From: Plasmodium coatneyi
Taxonomy: Eukaryota > Apicomplexa > Aconoidasida > Haemosporida > Plasmodiidae
Length of the DNA: 64,000 bases
Assembly: GCF_001680005.1 (NCBI RefSeq)
Contig: NC_033556.1
Coordinates: 868,001-932,000, forward strand
Direction: 5' to 3'
In this document: one piece after another, positions 12,051 through 23,475 of the stretch
Position numbering within the stretch: position 1 is the first letter of the stretch
Layout: the number at the start of each line of letters is the position of its first letter
Made by a program: the position numbers and the translations under genes
The notes under the pieces: generated by a model
Told to the model about the DNA's origin: nothing
Databases searched by the model: none
What the model saw: the letters and a program-made list of their open reading frames with translations, nothing else

Positions 12051-14811
12051 AATCAAAACAAGCACTTATTTCATTTAACAACTGTAAAAACATATAAATG
12101 TATATTTATAAACATAATTCTCACAACTACGTGTTAATTCTTTGTTTGTTTTTAATTGTTGAACTTATGAAGTTTATTAACAATATGATTTATAGTATAT
12201 TATTTATATAACACTTCAAAGTATGGACCATTTTTTCTCTTTATATATAGTACTAAATGAAATATAATGTACCTTTTACTTATGAATAGGAATATAAAGA
12301 ATCAAAGAATATATATCCGAATATGTTATTTATTGTAAAATGATATATGAATACATAGTATATCCTGCATATACATAATTATGACCCACAATTTTTATTT
12401 CTAAACCTTATTGATTTGATTATTACACACACAAAAGTGTCTCTCTTATGATCTCCATAACCTAATAGAAGAATATATTATTACTATAAACCGTTAAAGT
12501 ATTGTTTTACCTATTTAGACACCTAAATGATGTATCACTCTTTTGTCAGTAGAGAGTATTTTTTGTTTTGTTACGATGTTACTCATTTTTAACGGTAAAT
12601 CTTACCTTAATTTTACTGTTTTCTGTTATGGTGTCTCCTTATATTAAAGGATAAGTTGCATTTTCCTTGATTTTTTATAGAAACTAACTTAATTTTAGTG
12701 TTCTTAGCTCCAATTTATTTCGACTTATAAAAAACAATCATGGGAAAAACTCATACTTTCTTATGAAACTGTTGAAGTGTTCATTATAACATTAGTGTTA
12801 TCTATACATACAAAAAATGTGTAAAACAAAGCTACTCATTTAACGGTGCTTCATAAAGACAGCTTTAACATGTGCCAAAGAGGTTCATATAATCATTTTT
12901 TTTAAATAATTTAATCATTAATTTCAATAACAGATATATTTTGTTAAAATTTTTGTTTGTTGTTGTAATATTCTGTAAAGGCTTAATAACGATTTAGCGA
13001 AGGTTGCAATACACTGTTAACTAAAAGTGTTCATGTGTAAAATTAATAGTGTCATTACAAAAATTAATATAGTTAATAGAAGAGAATCATTCATATGGTT
13101 AACAATTAAATAATCTCACTAATCCTCCAAATTCTGTGGCATTAGTGAAATTTTAGAACCATGATGCAACTCTATAGCTCTTTCAACAAAAGAAAGGAAA
13201 AAAATCATTTGCAACTTTAAGAATATAATGTTGCGTAATCAGTTATTCTATAAACATATGAATATTTTACTATTATATTTATAAGTTTCTACTTTATATT
13301 GCATAGTCTTTGATTTATGCTAATTATATTTAACTGAATAGTCATAATACGAAGACATTTCTATGCAAAAGACAGGTCATATTGAGTTACAATATTAAGC
13401 GTATACATTCTTATTGAAACACTTTCCAAGATATGCCTTATATATTTGTTTAAACCAATATATTATGTTTTGGACTTAGCATTTACAATAAAAATTTTTT
13501 GAGAGAATATAGCTTGTCCTTTTCAATTCCGAGCGTAAACCATACCCAAAAAAGTAGCAAAAAAAAAAAAAAAAGAAAAGAAAAAGCATAGAAAACATAG
13601 CTGTTGTTATTAAAAAAGTAAGCATTCCAATCTAATAAGTAGAATGAAGAACACAGAAATCAGAACTATACGGGTTAATACATATAATAAGTGAATTTTC
13701 CTTTTTGTAAATGGGTTTTGGACAAAGAAATATTTAATGTATATGATTCGCAATATATGTGTGGGTATTTTGTTCATACAGCAAATATAATGCAAACGTG
13801 TGCAGTTCTTAGCACCTAAAACCTTTTTTATAGTTTTTCCCTGTTTTCTGCAATTCGGTATTAAAGATTAAAATTTTTTAGAAGTATATACTTAGAAAAA
13901 ACACCACCTATGTTAAAAATAAAAATTGCGCTCATTTTAACATAATTTTTTTTCTACAACATCTTGACCTTTTGATTTATTCTGTAAACCTAAAAAAAAA
14001 TTGTACCCCTTCAAAAGTTAAGTTTAAAGTTATGTATTTTCCTGTTTCTTTAAAATAAGTCATTCATATTTATTCGTTTTATTTTTGATAACAATGATCA
14101 CTTGAAATGATTTTTGTTTTTTCTATTTAATGTGGAAGGTGATTTTTGTCATTAATACTGTTTTTTATTTGCGAACATTGTACACAGTAGTATGAACACC
14201 TCAAGAAAATAAAAAATTGCTCTTCATGAAATGTGAACCTAGGTCTTAAGAGGCTCACACAAATTTTACACTACACATTTCACATTGCACTATTCTTAAA
14301 TTTTTTTTTTCTTTTTGCTGTGTTAATGGAAATTTCACATATAGAGAAAGCAAGAAATTTATGTCTTATCTCATTTCACCTTTTAATGTTTTTACCCAAG
14401 TGTGTACACGTACATGAAAATAGAAATTATACTTGAGATAATATCATTTTATAAATATATTACTTTTTTTAATGTTTTTTAAAAGAGAACACCTTTATAG
14501 ACGTACGTGTAAACACATAAAATTTTTAATTTTTGTCAACTTCATCACTCAATTTCTTAAATTTATGTAAAAAAACTTTTAATGTAAATTGTATGTACAT
14601 ATAAGATAGGTAAAAAAAAATGCTTAAAGGTACATTTTAAATAATGCCTTTTTGTTCGTACATTATTTTCTTTAAAAATTGAACATGTGAAAAAATGGAA
14701 TTTTGGACAAAATAGCAAAATACATATTATCATAAAAATTTACAAACATAATATTTAATTAATGTTGTCTTTGTTGTATTTTAATATTTAAAGAAATGGT
14801 TTATGTGAAAA
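12051..14811. other. right pericentromeric gene-free DNA
   Basis: AT-rich spacer resembling the left flank. Poly-A occurs near 13558-13575 and there are scattered T-runs. Short open frames (13610-13795 minus, 14233-14436 plus) are hydrophobic/Phe-Leu rich in the way random AT-rich DNA reads, have no partners with matching splice sites, and are not called. The last few hundred bases presumably hold the promoter and 5' UTR of the gene at 14812. Confidence 0.65.
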
Positions 14812-17800
14812 ATGATAAGAATATATCCTTATCCTTTCAGCAAATATGTTAAATCACTGCCAGATCCTCCGCCAGGCAAATCAAGAGAAATAAAGAATTT
14901 TGAATGCAAAAAATATAAAGATGACTATAGTTGGTTGCTGAAAGCGAGAAGTAATTTGAAAAAATGTTTTCACTTATGTGATATATGCTCAAAAAAATTT
15001 AATTATATGAGATGTCTAGTGAAAAATTCAAATGTTCAGTATGAATACAATTTAAGTTACAACACTGCAAGAAGCAACCCTAATGGTGGAAAGGAGGAAG
15101 TTGGTGAACATAGGTGTGTTGCCCATTTCTGTGGAAACCATAAAAGTTTTAAGCATAGTAACGAACTATGTGATGTAAAAAACAACATACTTAAGATAAA
15201 TAGTAATACATCGAAAAACAGTGTGGATAGTAATCAAAGTATTACCAGCTTAAAATCAGCGAATGATAATAGTATTATATTTAGCAATTCTTTAAATTAT
15301 AACAAAACTGCTTGTTTGTCATTTAATGATGACGTGTTTATATTCTTAGACGATTATCCAGGAAAACATTCAAATCGTTATAAAAAAGGTGAAGAAAAAT
15401 GTGATACACTATTGCAAAATGTGAACTCCTTAAAGGGTGATGATCACATGTACCCCCAATTTCAATCTGATGATACGATAATACACATAAAAAGACACTT
15501 AAAAAATAATGTATCCTATTTTGCTTGTAAGCATGTTAAGATGAATGACTTGTCTGATTTAGATGACGAAAACGCCCTATATGACAGCATAAATATTTAT
15601 ATGAGCGACAACAGTATGGAAAGTTTCTCCAAGAATGATTATGCCCTAAATTCAAGTCAGGAAAAGGAACCATTTAACTTAACGCAACCAATTGTAATCA
15701 GTGCATTTAATGAAAAGGATGAAAAAAAGGAACAAAGTTCAGAATTAGATGACTTGAAAAACGTAAGTAACGACAGTCATAGATATGAATCTTTAAAGAG
15801 ACATGATTTAAATGAAGGTATTGAGGGCATTGATCTGAACCTTGAACAAAATGGAAATTGTGAATTGTTTAATGTTTCCCTTTTTTGCGTGAATGAAGAG
15901 TTTGCTGCTTTATATGCCTCAGGACAAGCTGATAAAAACTGTAAAAGTCGCATCAAAAGCGAGATGATGGGCAAAATCGATAATAATGGTATCAAAAAGA
16001 AAGACAGAACGGAAAATTTAAACAAAAATAGTGAGCAAGATGCGCATAGAATCGATGATAATTGTAAAAATGACAATATAATTCAAAAGCACGCGTTTAA
16101 AAGAATGAACGTGTACACAAATTTGTTAAACAAGGAAAAAAAAACAAGAACGTTAATAGATGAATTACAGGAAAAACTGATGAAGCGGAAAAATTTATAT
16201 CTTGAAAGTCATAGTGAACAAAATAATAATAGATCAGCAGATACGACACAAGAAGAGAAGAAAAAAATAATCGCTGAAAAATGTGTCCAACATTTGGTGG
16301 CGAATAACAGTACAAAGTGTTCTAAAGAAACGCACGGAAATAGCGTACCCCCCGTGGAAGGCAATTTGAATGCATTACGTATTTATAAAAGGCATAACGT
16401 AAGTGAAAAAAAGACAATTAACAATGTTAATATTGATGAATTTAAAAGCAGACTTACAAACGGTGGGAACTTAATTCTAAACACTGACGGCGGTAGTTCG
16501 AAGGGATTAAAATCAATATACAGTGAAGCAAAAAATGTGAAGGGGAAATGGACCTATTCTGATGACAAAGAATATGAGAAACGTGTTTATAATAGAGATG
16601 TTGATCATGTAAAGGAGGATGTAAATATCATTAAGGGAAGAAATGAAAGTGGCTGCAAAATGAGCAGTTTTGTAAAATCACATAATGGATTAAAGGATAA
16701 TGTGGGCAAAAATAATTACGATATAGAAATAAAATCTTTCACCATTGATGACAAAGAAAAAAGTAGCAATTTAAAATTGTTAGAACAAATAAAAAGCTGC
16801 AACCTCGTGGAAGAAAACAAAGAGGAAGGAATTAGCTTCAAAGGGGACTACATTCATTTTGACAAAGAACAAACAGAAGACATATACGAAAAAAATAAAT
16901 CAAGAAATGTTCCTGAGGATGAAAAATTACATATAAGCACAACAGACAAAAGTGAAAAACGTTATAAATCGCAAATATTTGCAGAGAGGGAAGAAAAAAC
17001 ATATTTCACCGATAGTAACTTTAAAAAGGTAGAAGTTAGCAGTGGTAACGAAAATTCATTTAATTCGAAAGGTATCTGTAGGAAAAACAAAAATGTAAAC
17101 GGAATGAACGAGGAAAATGTAGTTAAGAGGCCCTTGGAAGGAGATGAAAAGGAAAAGGGAAATATAATTTATGGGAAAAGAATCAGTGATAAACACAGCA
17201 GTGATAAAAGAAGCGGTCATGAAAGTAGCACCATTTTAAGACACGATATATTCAACTCTTTAACGCAAAATTGCAAACCAGGATTAAAAAATGAATTGAA
17301 AGATACTAACAGCAGTTCTAAAAAGGAAAATTGCAACCGAAATGGAGATAATTTATCCATTTCCAAGGAACAGGAAAATGGTTCATCAAACATGTGGAGC
17401 AAGGATATGTTCATATCTACTAAGAGCAACACTAAATTGGGGGACAACGTGAATAGTAATAAAGACGACTCAAAGAAACAAACTAAAGTGAAAGGATATT
17501 ACGTGAAAGACAAAATACATGAGAATCAAGGTAAGGGTGAACCCACGGAACAGCAGGGCGAGTCACAAAACGAAGCACAGACCACATGTGACAGACCCAA
17601 AGAGGCGGACAAATTAGAACACTGCAAGAAAAAGAACGGTGAAAAATATTCACCTGATGGTATTTCTATTTTAGGAAGAGGGACAAAAAATTATGGAGAA
17701 CGCAAGAAACAAAATCAGACAAACAAAAACGAATCCGAAGAAAGATTAACTACAGAACTGAAAAAAAAATTAAGTAACATTTTAAGCTCATGTACGAATC

Positions 17801-18516
17801 CTAACAAAATAAATATTCACAACAAAATATATGCATCCGAGATGGAAAAAATCAAAATGGATAACAACAAAATGGCATATATTAACAATAATTATTTTTT
17901 TAATGTTGACAAGGGTAAGCACCTTGAGAATTGCGAAGAACAAGTAGCAAAAAATTCTTCAATGAAATATAATTTTAAAAAGCTGGATTTACAATTCTGC
18001 AAAAGTAAAAACGATTTTTATAGCTTTAACTATATGAGTAATGTCTTATCATCAAGCAGCTGTAGTGTGTCCAAAGAGTACACCTTTAGGGAGAGCTACG
18101 AATCTAATATTTTAGATGAAAAAATTAATAAACTAAATGAGTTAAGAAAAAAGTATTTATTAAAGAAATATTTAAATGCAGTTTTGAACAGAAGTAAAAA
18201 TAATTTTGTCGATAGTAGAACAAGCAAAAAAGTGTGCAACATGGATGTTCCCAAGTTGGCTTACAATGCGGCAAAAAATAAAATTGGTGAAAAGACTGAC
18301 CCGAAGAAAGAACCACTTGGGGGAGGCCTACATTATAAACAGAGACCTAATGAAAAATTAAAAATTTGTAAGAGGGAGACTAAACTATGTCAAGCACCTC
18401 AATCGCCAAAAAAACAGGATAAAATACCAAAACCATTAGCTAGTCAATTGGATATAAATTCAGTGTCGCGCTTGGAAAAAACACAATCGTATCCATTTGA
18501 GGAGTTTAACTTGTAA
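14812..18516 (+). CDS. conserved-type Plasmodium protein, unknown function, 1,234 aa
   Basis: A single uninterrupted exon of 1,234 codons, strongly Asn/Lys/Ser/Glu-rich and hydrophilic, with no signal peptide or membrane segment. The start is the first ATG after a stop-rich AT leader. The N-terminus (residues 1-75) is the least biased part: it has PYPFSKYVKSLPDPPPGK, then a Trp-containing block and a Cys cluster (CFHLCDICSKKF, about residues 52-63, with another Cys shortly after) that could bind metal. Residues 80-1050 are mostly low complexity. Near the C-terminus there is a likely helix/coiled coil (LDEKINKLNELRKKYLLKKYL, shortened here, about residues 1102-1122). I do not recognise a family. 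It is the first gene on the right side of the centromere. Only the two ends look constrained enough to carry folded function. Confidence 0.85.
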   Translation: MIRIYPYPFSKYVKSLPDPPPGKSREIKNFECKKYKDDYSWLLKARSNLKKCFHLCDICSKKFNYMRCLVKNSNVQYEYNLSYNTARSNPNGGKEEVGEHRCVAHFCGNHKSFKHSNELCDVKNNILKINSNTSKNSVDSNQSITSLKSANDNSIIFSNSLNYNKTACLSFNDDVFIFLDDYPGKHSNRYKKGEEKCDTLLQNVNSLKGDDHMYPQFQSDDTIIHIKRHLKNNVSYFACKHVKMNDLSDLDDENALYDSINIYMSDNSMESFSKNDYALNSSQEKEPFNLTQPIVISAFNEKDEKKEQSSELDDLKNVSNDSHRYESLKRHDLNEGIEGIDLNLEQNGNCELFNVSLFCVNEEFAALYASGQADKNCKSRIKSEMMGKIDNNGIKKKDRTENLNKNSEQDAHRIDDNCKNDNIIQKHAFKRMNVYTNLLNKEKKTRTLIDELQEKLMKRKNLYLESHSEQNNNRSADTTQEEKKKIIAEKCVQHLVANNSTKCSKETHGNSVPPVEGNLNALRIYKRHNVSEKKTINNVNIDEFKSRLTNGGNLILNTDGGSSKGLKSIYSEAKNVKGKWTYSDDKEYEKRVYNRDVDHVKEDVNIIKGRNESGCKMSSFVKSHNGLKDNVGKNNYDIEIKSFTIDDKEKSSNLKLLEQIKSCNLVEENKEEGISFKGDYIHFDKEQTEDIYEKNKSRNVPEDEKLHISTTDKSEKRYKSQIFAEREEKTYFTDSNFKKVEVSSGNENSFNSKGICRKNKNVNGMNEENVVKRPLEGDEKEKGNIIYGKRISDKHSSDKRSGHESSTILRHDIFNSLTQNCKPGLKNELKDTNSSSKKENCNRNGDNLSISKEQENGSSNMWSKDMFISTKSNTKLGDNVNSNKDDSKKQTKVKGYYVKDKIHENQGKGEPTEQQGESQNEAQTTCDRPKEADKLEHCKKKNGEKYSPDGISILGRGTKNYGERKKQNQTNKNESEERLTTELKKKLSNILSSCTNPNKINIHNKIYASEMEKIKMDNNKMAYINNNYFFNVDKGKHLENCEEQVAKNSSMKYNFKKLDLQFCKSKNDFYSFNYMSNVLSSSSCSVSKEYTFRESYESNILDEKINKLNELRKKYLLKKYLNAVLNRSKNNFVDSRTSKKVCNMDVPKLAYNAAKNKIGEKTDPKKEPLGGGLHYKQRPNEKLKICKRETKLCQAPQSPKKQDKIPKPLASQLDINSVSRLEKTQSYPFEEFNL

Positions 18517-20521
18517 ACACTTTTTTTTCATTTCTGCGTCACAGTGGTGCGTTTCAAGCTTAACTGTTTAATTAGCAGTTTAGTGGGCTGTTTAGTTAAC
18601 TGTTTGACTCCTTTTCGCTCCTAGATTTTCGCACCCATGAACGTCTTTAAAATTTGTTAAAATTTTGTAAGTTCTCACCTTAAAACTAGAAAGGAAGAAA
18701 TTGTTCGATTTGCACAACACATTTTACATGCAACGTTAAAAAAAAACTATTGTTATGAAAAGAGGTAATATGCTTAATCTGTGACGTTTCTTCACACTTA
18801 AACCTGGGCGCCTTTGTGTATTTAATCAATCGAAGTTGTAAACACATCCACGTGTGCATACACCATACATAGTCCACCTCCCTTTTTTAGTAGTTGTGAC
18901 AATTCGCTATAGTGTGTACACTTCTTAATTTTAACCTTTATATTGTTCGGCATTTATGTCGATGATGAATAGAGGTATATTATTGTGCTGCTTTTTTTTT
19001 GTGAAAAATTTAATTCTCTCCTGCCAGGAGTGTAAGAAGCTTTACGCACGGCTCCTTTAACAATTGTGGTAGAAATGGGAAAAGAAAAAATGTTCCCAAA
19101 TTTTTACAAACTTCAATGCGTTCTTTTTTTTACATGTGACGTATGATACGTAATGGTAAGTTCGGAATGAGAGACACGTTATGGTTACTGCCCCCCTGCC
19201 TCTGCCTGCGCATATCGCGCGTATTTATAGGAATGACGCCGAAATGAAGATTCACAGAGAAATTTAGAAAGGGGGCACATACAAGTGTAAACACTTACGA
19301 ACGTGCAAATGTTCTAACTGGAAAAACCATGTGTTCACTGAACCATCGGGGAAGGGGGGGAAAAAGACAGGTGATTTTTTATCAGATGATAATTTCCCTA
19401 GAAAGGCACCTTTTTTAATTGCCCTACACTGTATTGTTAATTATGAAAATGTACAGTCACGTGAAAGGCACGTTTCAACTTTGGGGTTCCCTTTTATGAA
19501 TAGCATAAAACGATGTGGGGGTAACTGATCGGTTCGGTTCACGGCAAGCGCTTTTGTACACCTGTCTTGGCAAAACAAAGAAGGGTAAACAGAAGAAGGC
19601 TTCTGATCACATGCTAAACGCACCCGTGCTGGAGGAACCATTCGATGCCACCCTGGTTCACTCAGCTGAAATTGGTGTACAGGTGTACGGAACGGATCGA
19701 ACTTAGCACACAATACGAAAAGGTACCTTTTTTTTTTTTTCTTGCGACCACAACTATTTTTTGAAGAAATTATTCAAAAAAAAAAAAAAAAAATAAACGG
19801 TTTAGTCCTAAAATTTAACTCGTTTTTAAGTTTGTTATTTTTTGCATTTTAAACATGAATTTGAAAAACGGATTCATTCAAAATTAAAACGCGGTAAAAA
19901 TCAAAGGTTTCAAAAGTGAAAAACAAAAAAAAATAAAGCTCAAAAACTTTTAATTAAACGAACGCAAAAATGTTAGTAGTTTTTTTTTCTTACTCATAAT
20001 TATAACAATTTTTAACTATTTTGTTGCTTCATTTTTCTATGGCGACATGGAGCAAAATCGTTCGATCATTCGATTATCGCGGTGGGTCCCATCGATTGCC
20101 GCGCACGACGTAGTGTGACTGCTTGCAAATTAAAAGCACAACAAAAATTCAGCATGTTGCTTATAGCTTCTCCTGCCACCAGGTAGTCATCTAAAATTTA
20201 GCGTGTGTTGAAAAAAAGCTCTTGAAAAAATTACACATATATACTACTATTGCATTTGCTGTGCTTACGTACACACACATGCAAATATATATATAGTGTT
20301 TGGAAAAAATTCGCCATTTATGGCTCTTGGAAAAAAATTCGTGTTAAGCAAACTTCGCATGTTCGTAGAGTGTGGTCAGTTTATCCCCATGACTTGCACT
20401 ATGTGGGAAGTTTTGTTTGCCCCTTATTACTTCATCTCATCAGATATTTTTTGTACTGGCCGCACGTAATAGTACGCGCACACAACACAGGCGACTTTTT
20501 GTTCTTCTCCTCTTCTTGCGC
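18517..20521. other. intergenic region with an unresolved exon candidate
   Basis: Two kilobases between a plus-strand gene and a minus-strand gene, so the end should hold both 3' UTRs. Most is AT-rich, with poly-A/T tracts near 19728 and 19775. The exception is 19060-19706, discussed separately. ORF-like stretches at 20250-20635 on the plus strand are antisense to or just beyond the small minus-strand gene and read as shadows. Confidence 0.5.
19450..19706 (+). CDS. possible small-gene exon(s), unknown product
   Basis: Two adjoining plus-strand frames have GC and codon content unlike the surrounding AT-rich spacer. The first (to about 19510) reads HVSTLGFPFMNSIKRCG. The second ends in TAG at 19704-19706 with a stretch reading SDHMLNAPVLEEPFDA then TLVHSAEIGVQVYGTDRT. 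They are in different frames and meet at a G5 run followed by GTAACT, so either an intron starts there or the run is miscounted. A candidate first exon begins at an ATG near 19076 (MGKEKMFPNF). I could not fix a complete model and recognise no family. Confidence 0.3.
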
Positions 20522-20812
20522 TTACACATTGTATCCCTTTTCGCGCAACAAGTCTTTGGCCTTTTCAGCAAATACGCTATCTTCAGGTCCAGCAAATTTG
20601 ATGTAGTGTGCAATTTGGTTCATGGTCCAATTTGATGGAACCACGCCCCCTAAGTTCATTTGAAAATGTTCTTCATTTATTACTGGTTCTACTTGATAGT
20701 CCGTGACTTTGGGGGGGTCGTCATCCTTCTGCGTTCCTGGCAGTATTGTCATTCCGTCGGGGATGGGAGAGTTTGCGCTTGGTGGCAAAAATCCGTTGAA
20801 TTCTTCTTCCAT
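20522..20812 (-). CDS. small acidic protein of unknown function, 96 aa
   Basis: A complete single-exon minus-strand ORF of 96 codons starting MEEEFNGFLPPSANSP and ending KDLLREKGYNV. Composition is balanced and not AT-driven, with a Pro/Asp-rich N-terminal half and a C-terminal half that looks folded (Trp-containing NWTMNQIAHYIKFAG followed by a basic helix). There is no signal peptide or membrane segment. I do not recognise a family. Length, clean start and coding-like composition against an AT-rich background make it a real gene in my judgement. Small conserved subunits of larger complexes often look like this in Plasmodium, but that is inference. Confidence 0.7.
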   Translation of the reverse strand: MEEEFNGFLPPSANSPIPDGMTILPGTQKDDDPPKVTDYQVEPVINEEHFQMNLGGVVPSNWTMNQIAHYIKFAGPEDSVFAEKAKDLLREKGYNV

Positions 20813-22617
20813 TTTTGATCAAATTTTGCGATTACGAGATTGCGAATTTGTTAGTATGGTATAGATATAGTGTAGCAGTATACGTAGGTAAAGAGACTGC
20901 ACAGCAATAAAGAAAGTTTAACTGCTGGGAAAGTTTTGCCTCGTATAATATGCTTTATTATATGTGAAATACTTTTAGGTCACGTTAAAAAGTATCGTAA
21001 TACCTAATATGCTCATAAAAATTAATAAACTATTTCGTTAAAGGAGTAAAGAGAGTGACAAAAAAAAAAAAAAAAGGGAGAAAAGAATCCGTAAAAGTTA
21101 AAAGGTTAAAGGGTTTGGATGGTACACCATTTATGAGGAGCTTCAAAAATTTACAAATTTGAAAGAAGTTTTGAATTTGCTTTTTTTTTAAAAAAGGAAT
21201 TTATAAGAAGTTAAAATAAAAAATATATTTTTTAAAAACAACTAAAAAAATTATATATTTTTTTAAACATATATAAAAACACTAAAAAAATGGATTATAA
21301 AAAAAAAAAAAAAAAGAAAAAAAAGCTGGTTAACTAGCTAAAAAAATTATGTGCAAAAAAAAAAAAAAAAAAAAAAAAGGAGCAGAATTGTTCTGTGCAT
21401 GCAGCAACAATACGGCAAGCCATATTAATATATCTTTTTCACAACTTAAGGGAATTCCATAAGGTAACTACATGGTGACTACATTTTGCATATGCAATAG
21501 TTTTCTTTATACGAATAATAAGTGCAGAAAAAAAAAAAAAAAAAATACATCATGTTTTCTGGCTTATTAAAATTGTCATTATTTACCGCTGGTAGTAGCA
21601 AGCTTGAACATGTAACACTTCATTTTGGTGTAACATCTTTTTTTTTTTTTTTTTAAGCATGCTAAAGCGAAATATTAGCTTGGAGCGCAAATATTCACGC
21701 TTTCAAAATTTTCGCTTCCCGAATTTGCTGAAGTTTTATATGTAAGCGCATTTGGTTTGTACGCATATACGCACTTACACCCCTTCACATGCATATACAC
21801 CTATACATGCATTTCGTGAATGCGCATTTTTGCAGAAGGTAAGAGACGCAACATGTTGCGCGGTATACGACAATCGTATAGCGTTACGCCTGGCTTTTTA
21901 ACGCCCCCCAAAGTAAAAAAAAATAAAATAAAGCTCACAAAAAATAAGAGAAAAGCGAAAAAGGTAAAAACAAAAGCGGTGTTTTTTAAATTAATTCTCT
22001 CGCAAAAATTGTTACATAAACAAACGCACAACAGAATGCCAAATGAGCGACTTTCGCGATTGTATATGGAGCAGCATTCTGTATTTTTTAGCACGACGTG
22101 GTTGATGCATTTCATATAAATTTGAGCTGTTTATAAAAAGTACGTGAAGGGGGGTAATTCTTCGCTTTTATTCTATCAATTATGTAGGTAGCAACTTTGC
22201 GAATGGACACAAATGTAAAAATAGCCGAAGAAGGCTATTTTTTTTGCACGCCTCCCAGCAGCTGCAACGTATCATATATATATTTTTGTCTCCCTTTTTT
22301 TAAACTGCACAAAATTTCTCCAAGGTGATCTATTTCAATTCGCATTTTGAATAAAAAAATATATATATATATATATCCGCATAATCCCCCTTTACATGAT
22401 AAAAAGGCACTTGCCGAATTTATGCCATTCTTTAAAATGTAGAAGCACAATTCAACTGCAAACAGGCTTACACATTTTACAACGCAACTATATATACATG
22501 GTAGACGGTGGGATAATCCGGACATGCTAAATTCCCGTTATGCTCATATTTTTTAAAAATCTGATAATGGTGAAAAGAGAGCACTCTTACTATACAGTTC
22601 TTTTAAAGCGCCACGCA
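20813..22617. other. intergenic region with weak exon candidates
   Basis: AT-rich with many homopolymers (A runs near 21060, 21300, 21356 and 21530; T near 21640). Two stretches stand out. On the plus strand an ATG at 21659 opens a 27-codon basic frame (MLKRNISLERKYSRF) ending at a GTAAGC donor near 21740, followed after 21840 by a Lys/Arg-rich frame (NMLRGIRQSYSVTPGFLTPP). On the minus strand a frame ending at 22235 reads DHLGEILCSLKKGRQKY and may be a last exon. Neither yields a complete model, so neither is called as a gene. Confidence 0.35.
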
Positions 22618-23393
22618 TTACTCATTTGGCAATAATCGCCCAGCTAAGGTGACATCACCTGTGGTCAATTTTTTCCACACGTAAAATGAAGTTTCGTAGC
22701 ATGGAACTTTAAAAAGTTCCTGTGCGTCGCGTGGGCTGAATAAAGGGGAATTGTATTATTCATCACAAAGTGGGATAAAAGTACCCCTTTGGAGAATTAT
22801 GCAAGTAGGTTCTTTTAAGAAGACATGCTTAGTATAAGCATGGGTTCATCCTGCCCCATCCACGTGTTATTTAAACTTCCGCGTAGTGTATCAACAGGGC
22901 ATTATAACCCTCCACCCATTGTGCATGTTCATCCAGAAAGGCGCGTTTTATAAAAACGCCGCACCATATTTTAAAATGTCTCAAATGTTTAGACAGCTGT
23001 TATAAGTTCAGCTGCGTTAAACGGTAAGTGATAATTTGCGCTAGTTGCACACACAACCCGTTTTTTTAAAAAAACTGTTACAAGAAAAAAATAAATAAAA
23101 TAAAATAAAGAAAGAATACTTTTTCAGATAAAACTCTTCCCAATTTGCAAAGTCTTAAAATATACAATTTTTTTTTTCCTGCAGATGCACACCCAGACAG
23201 ACGCACCCCAGCGGTGCACAAATTTACAATTTGAAAAGTAAAAGTAAACAACAAAATAAACAATTGTGGATGGATCGATCCACCGAATGGCGTGCTTGTG
23301 GGTAGAACAAAAAAAAAAAAAAAAAAAAAGAACAGTGTTCCTAGCGCTATACTTGGAAATGAGCGCGGCAAAAAGGGAAGCTGCAAAAAACAT
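22618..23393 (-). CDS. small multi-exon gene of unknown function (candidate)
   Basis: Read on the minus strand. Exon 1 is 23393-23353 (MFFAASLFAALISK, hydrophobic). Exon 2 is 23153-23120 (LCKLGRVLSEK). Exon 3 starts at 22996 and reads HFKIWCGVFIKRAFLDEHAQ then WVEGYN. The first two junctions are phase-consistent with GTATAG/GTATTC donors and TTTTAAG/ATAACAG acceptors. The 3' part is less certain: a phase-consistent continuation uses exons 22827-22785 and 22735-22618, the last reading ELFKVPCYETSFYVWKKL and ending TAA, after a very good CCCCTTTATTCAG acceptor. An alternative ends earlier with exon 3 running to 22877 and a short tail. The full model is about 107 residues. A hydrophobic N-terminus followed by basic, aromatic-rich sequence suggests an organellar or membrane protein, but no family is recognised. 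The start lies only 83 bp beyond the stop of the upstream gene on the same strand. Confidence 0.45.
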
Positions 23394-23475
23394 GCGACCC
23401 TCACACACACTTCATTCCCCTTGTGCGCTGCCCTGCGAGCAAGGCACAACTCGAAAGCTACACATTTTCACCACT

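Noticed and set aside
8943..14436. Short frames at 8943-9170, 13610-13795 and 14233-14436.
   Set aside because: AT-driven, Phe/Ile/Asn/Tyr-rich, no splice partners, inside pericentromeric DNA.
20250..20635. Plus-strand frames of 118 and 72 codons.
   Set aside because: They overlap the 96-codon minus-strand gene antisense and lack protein-like composition.
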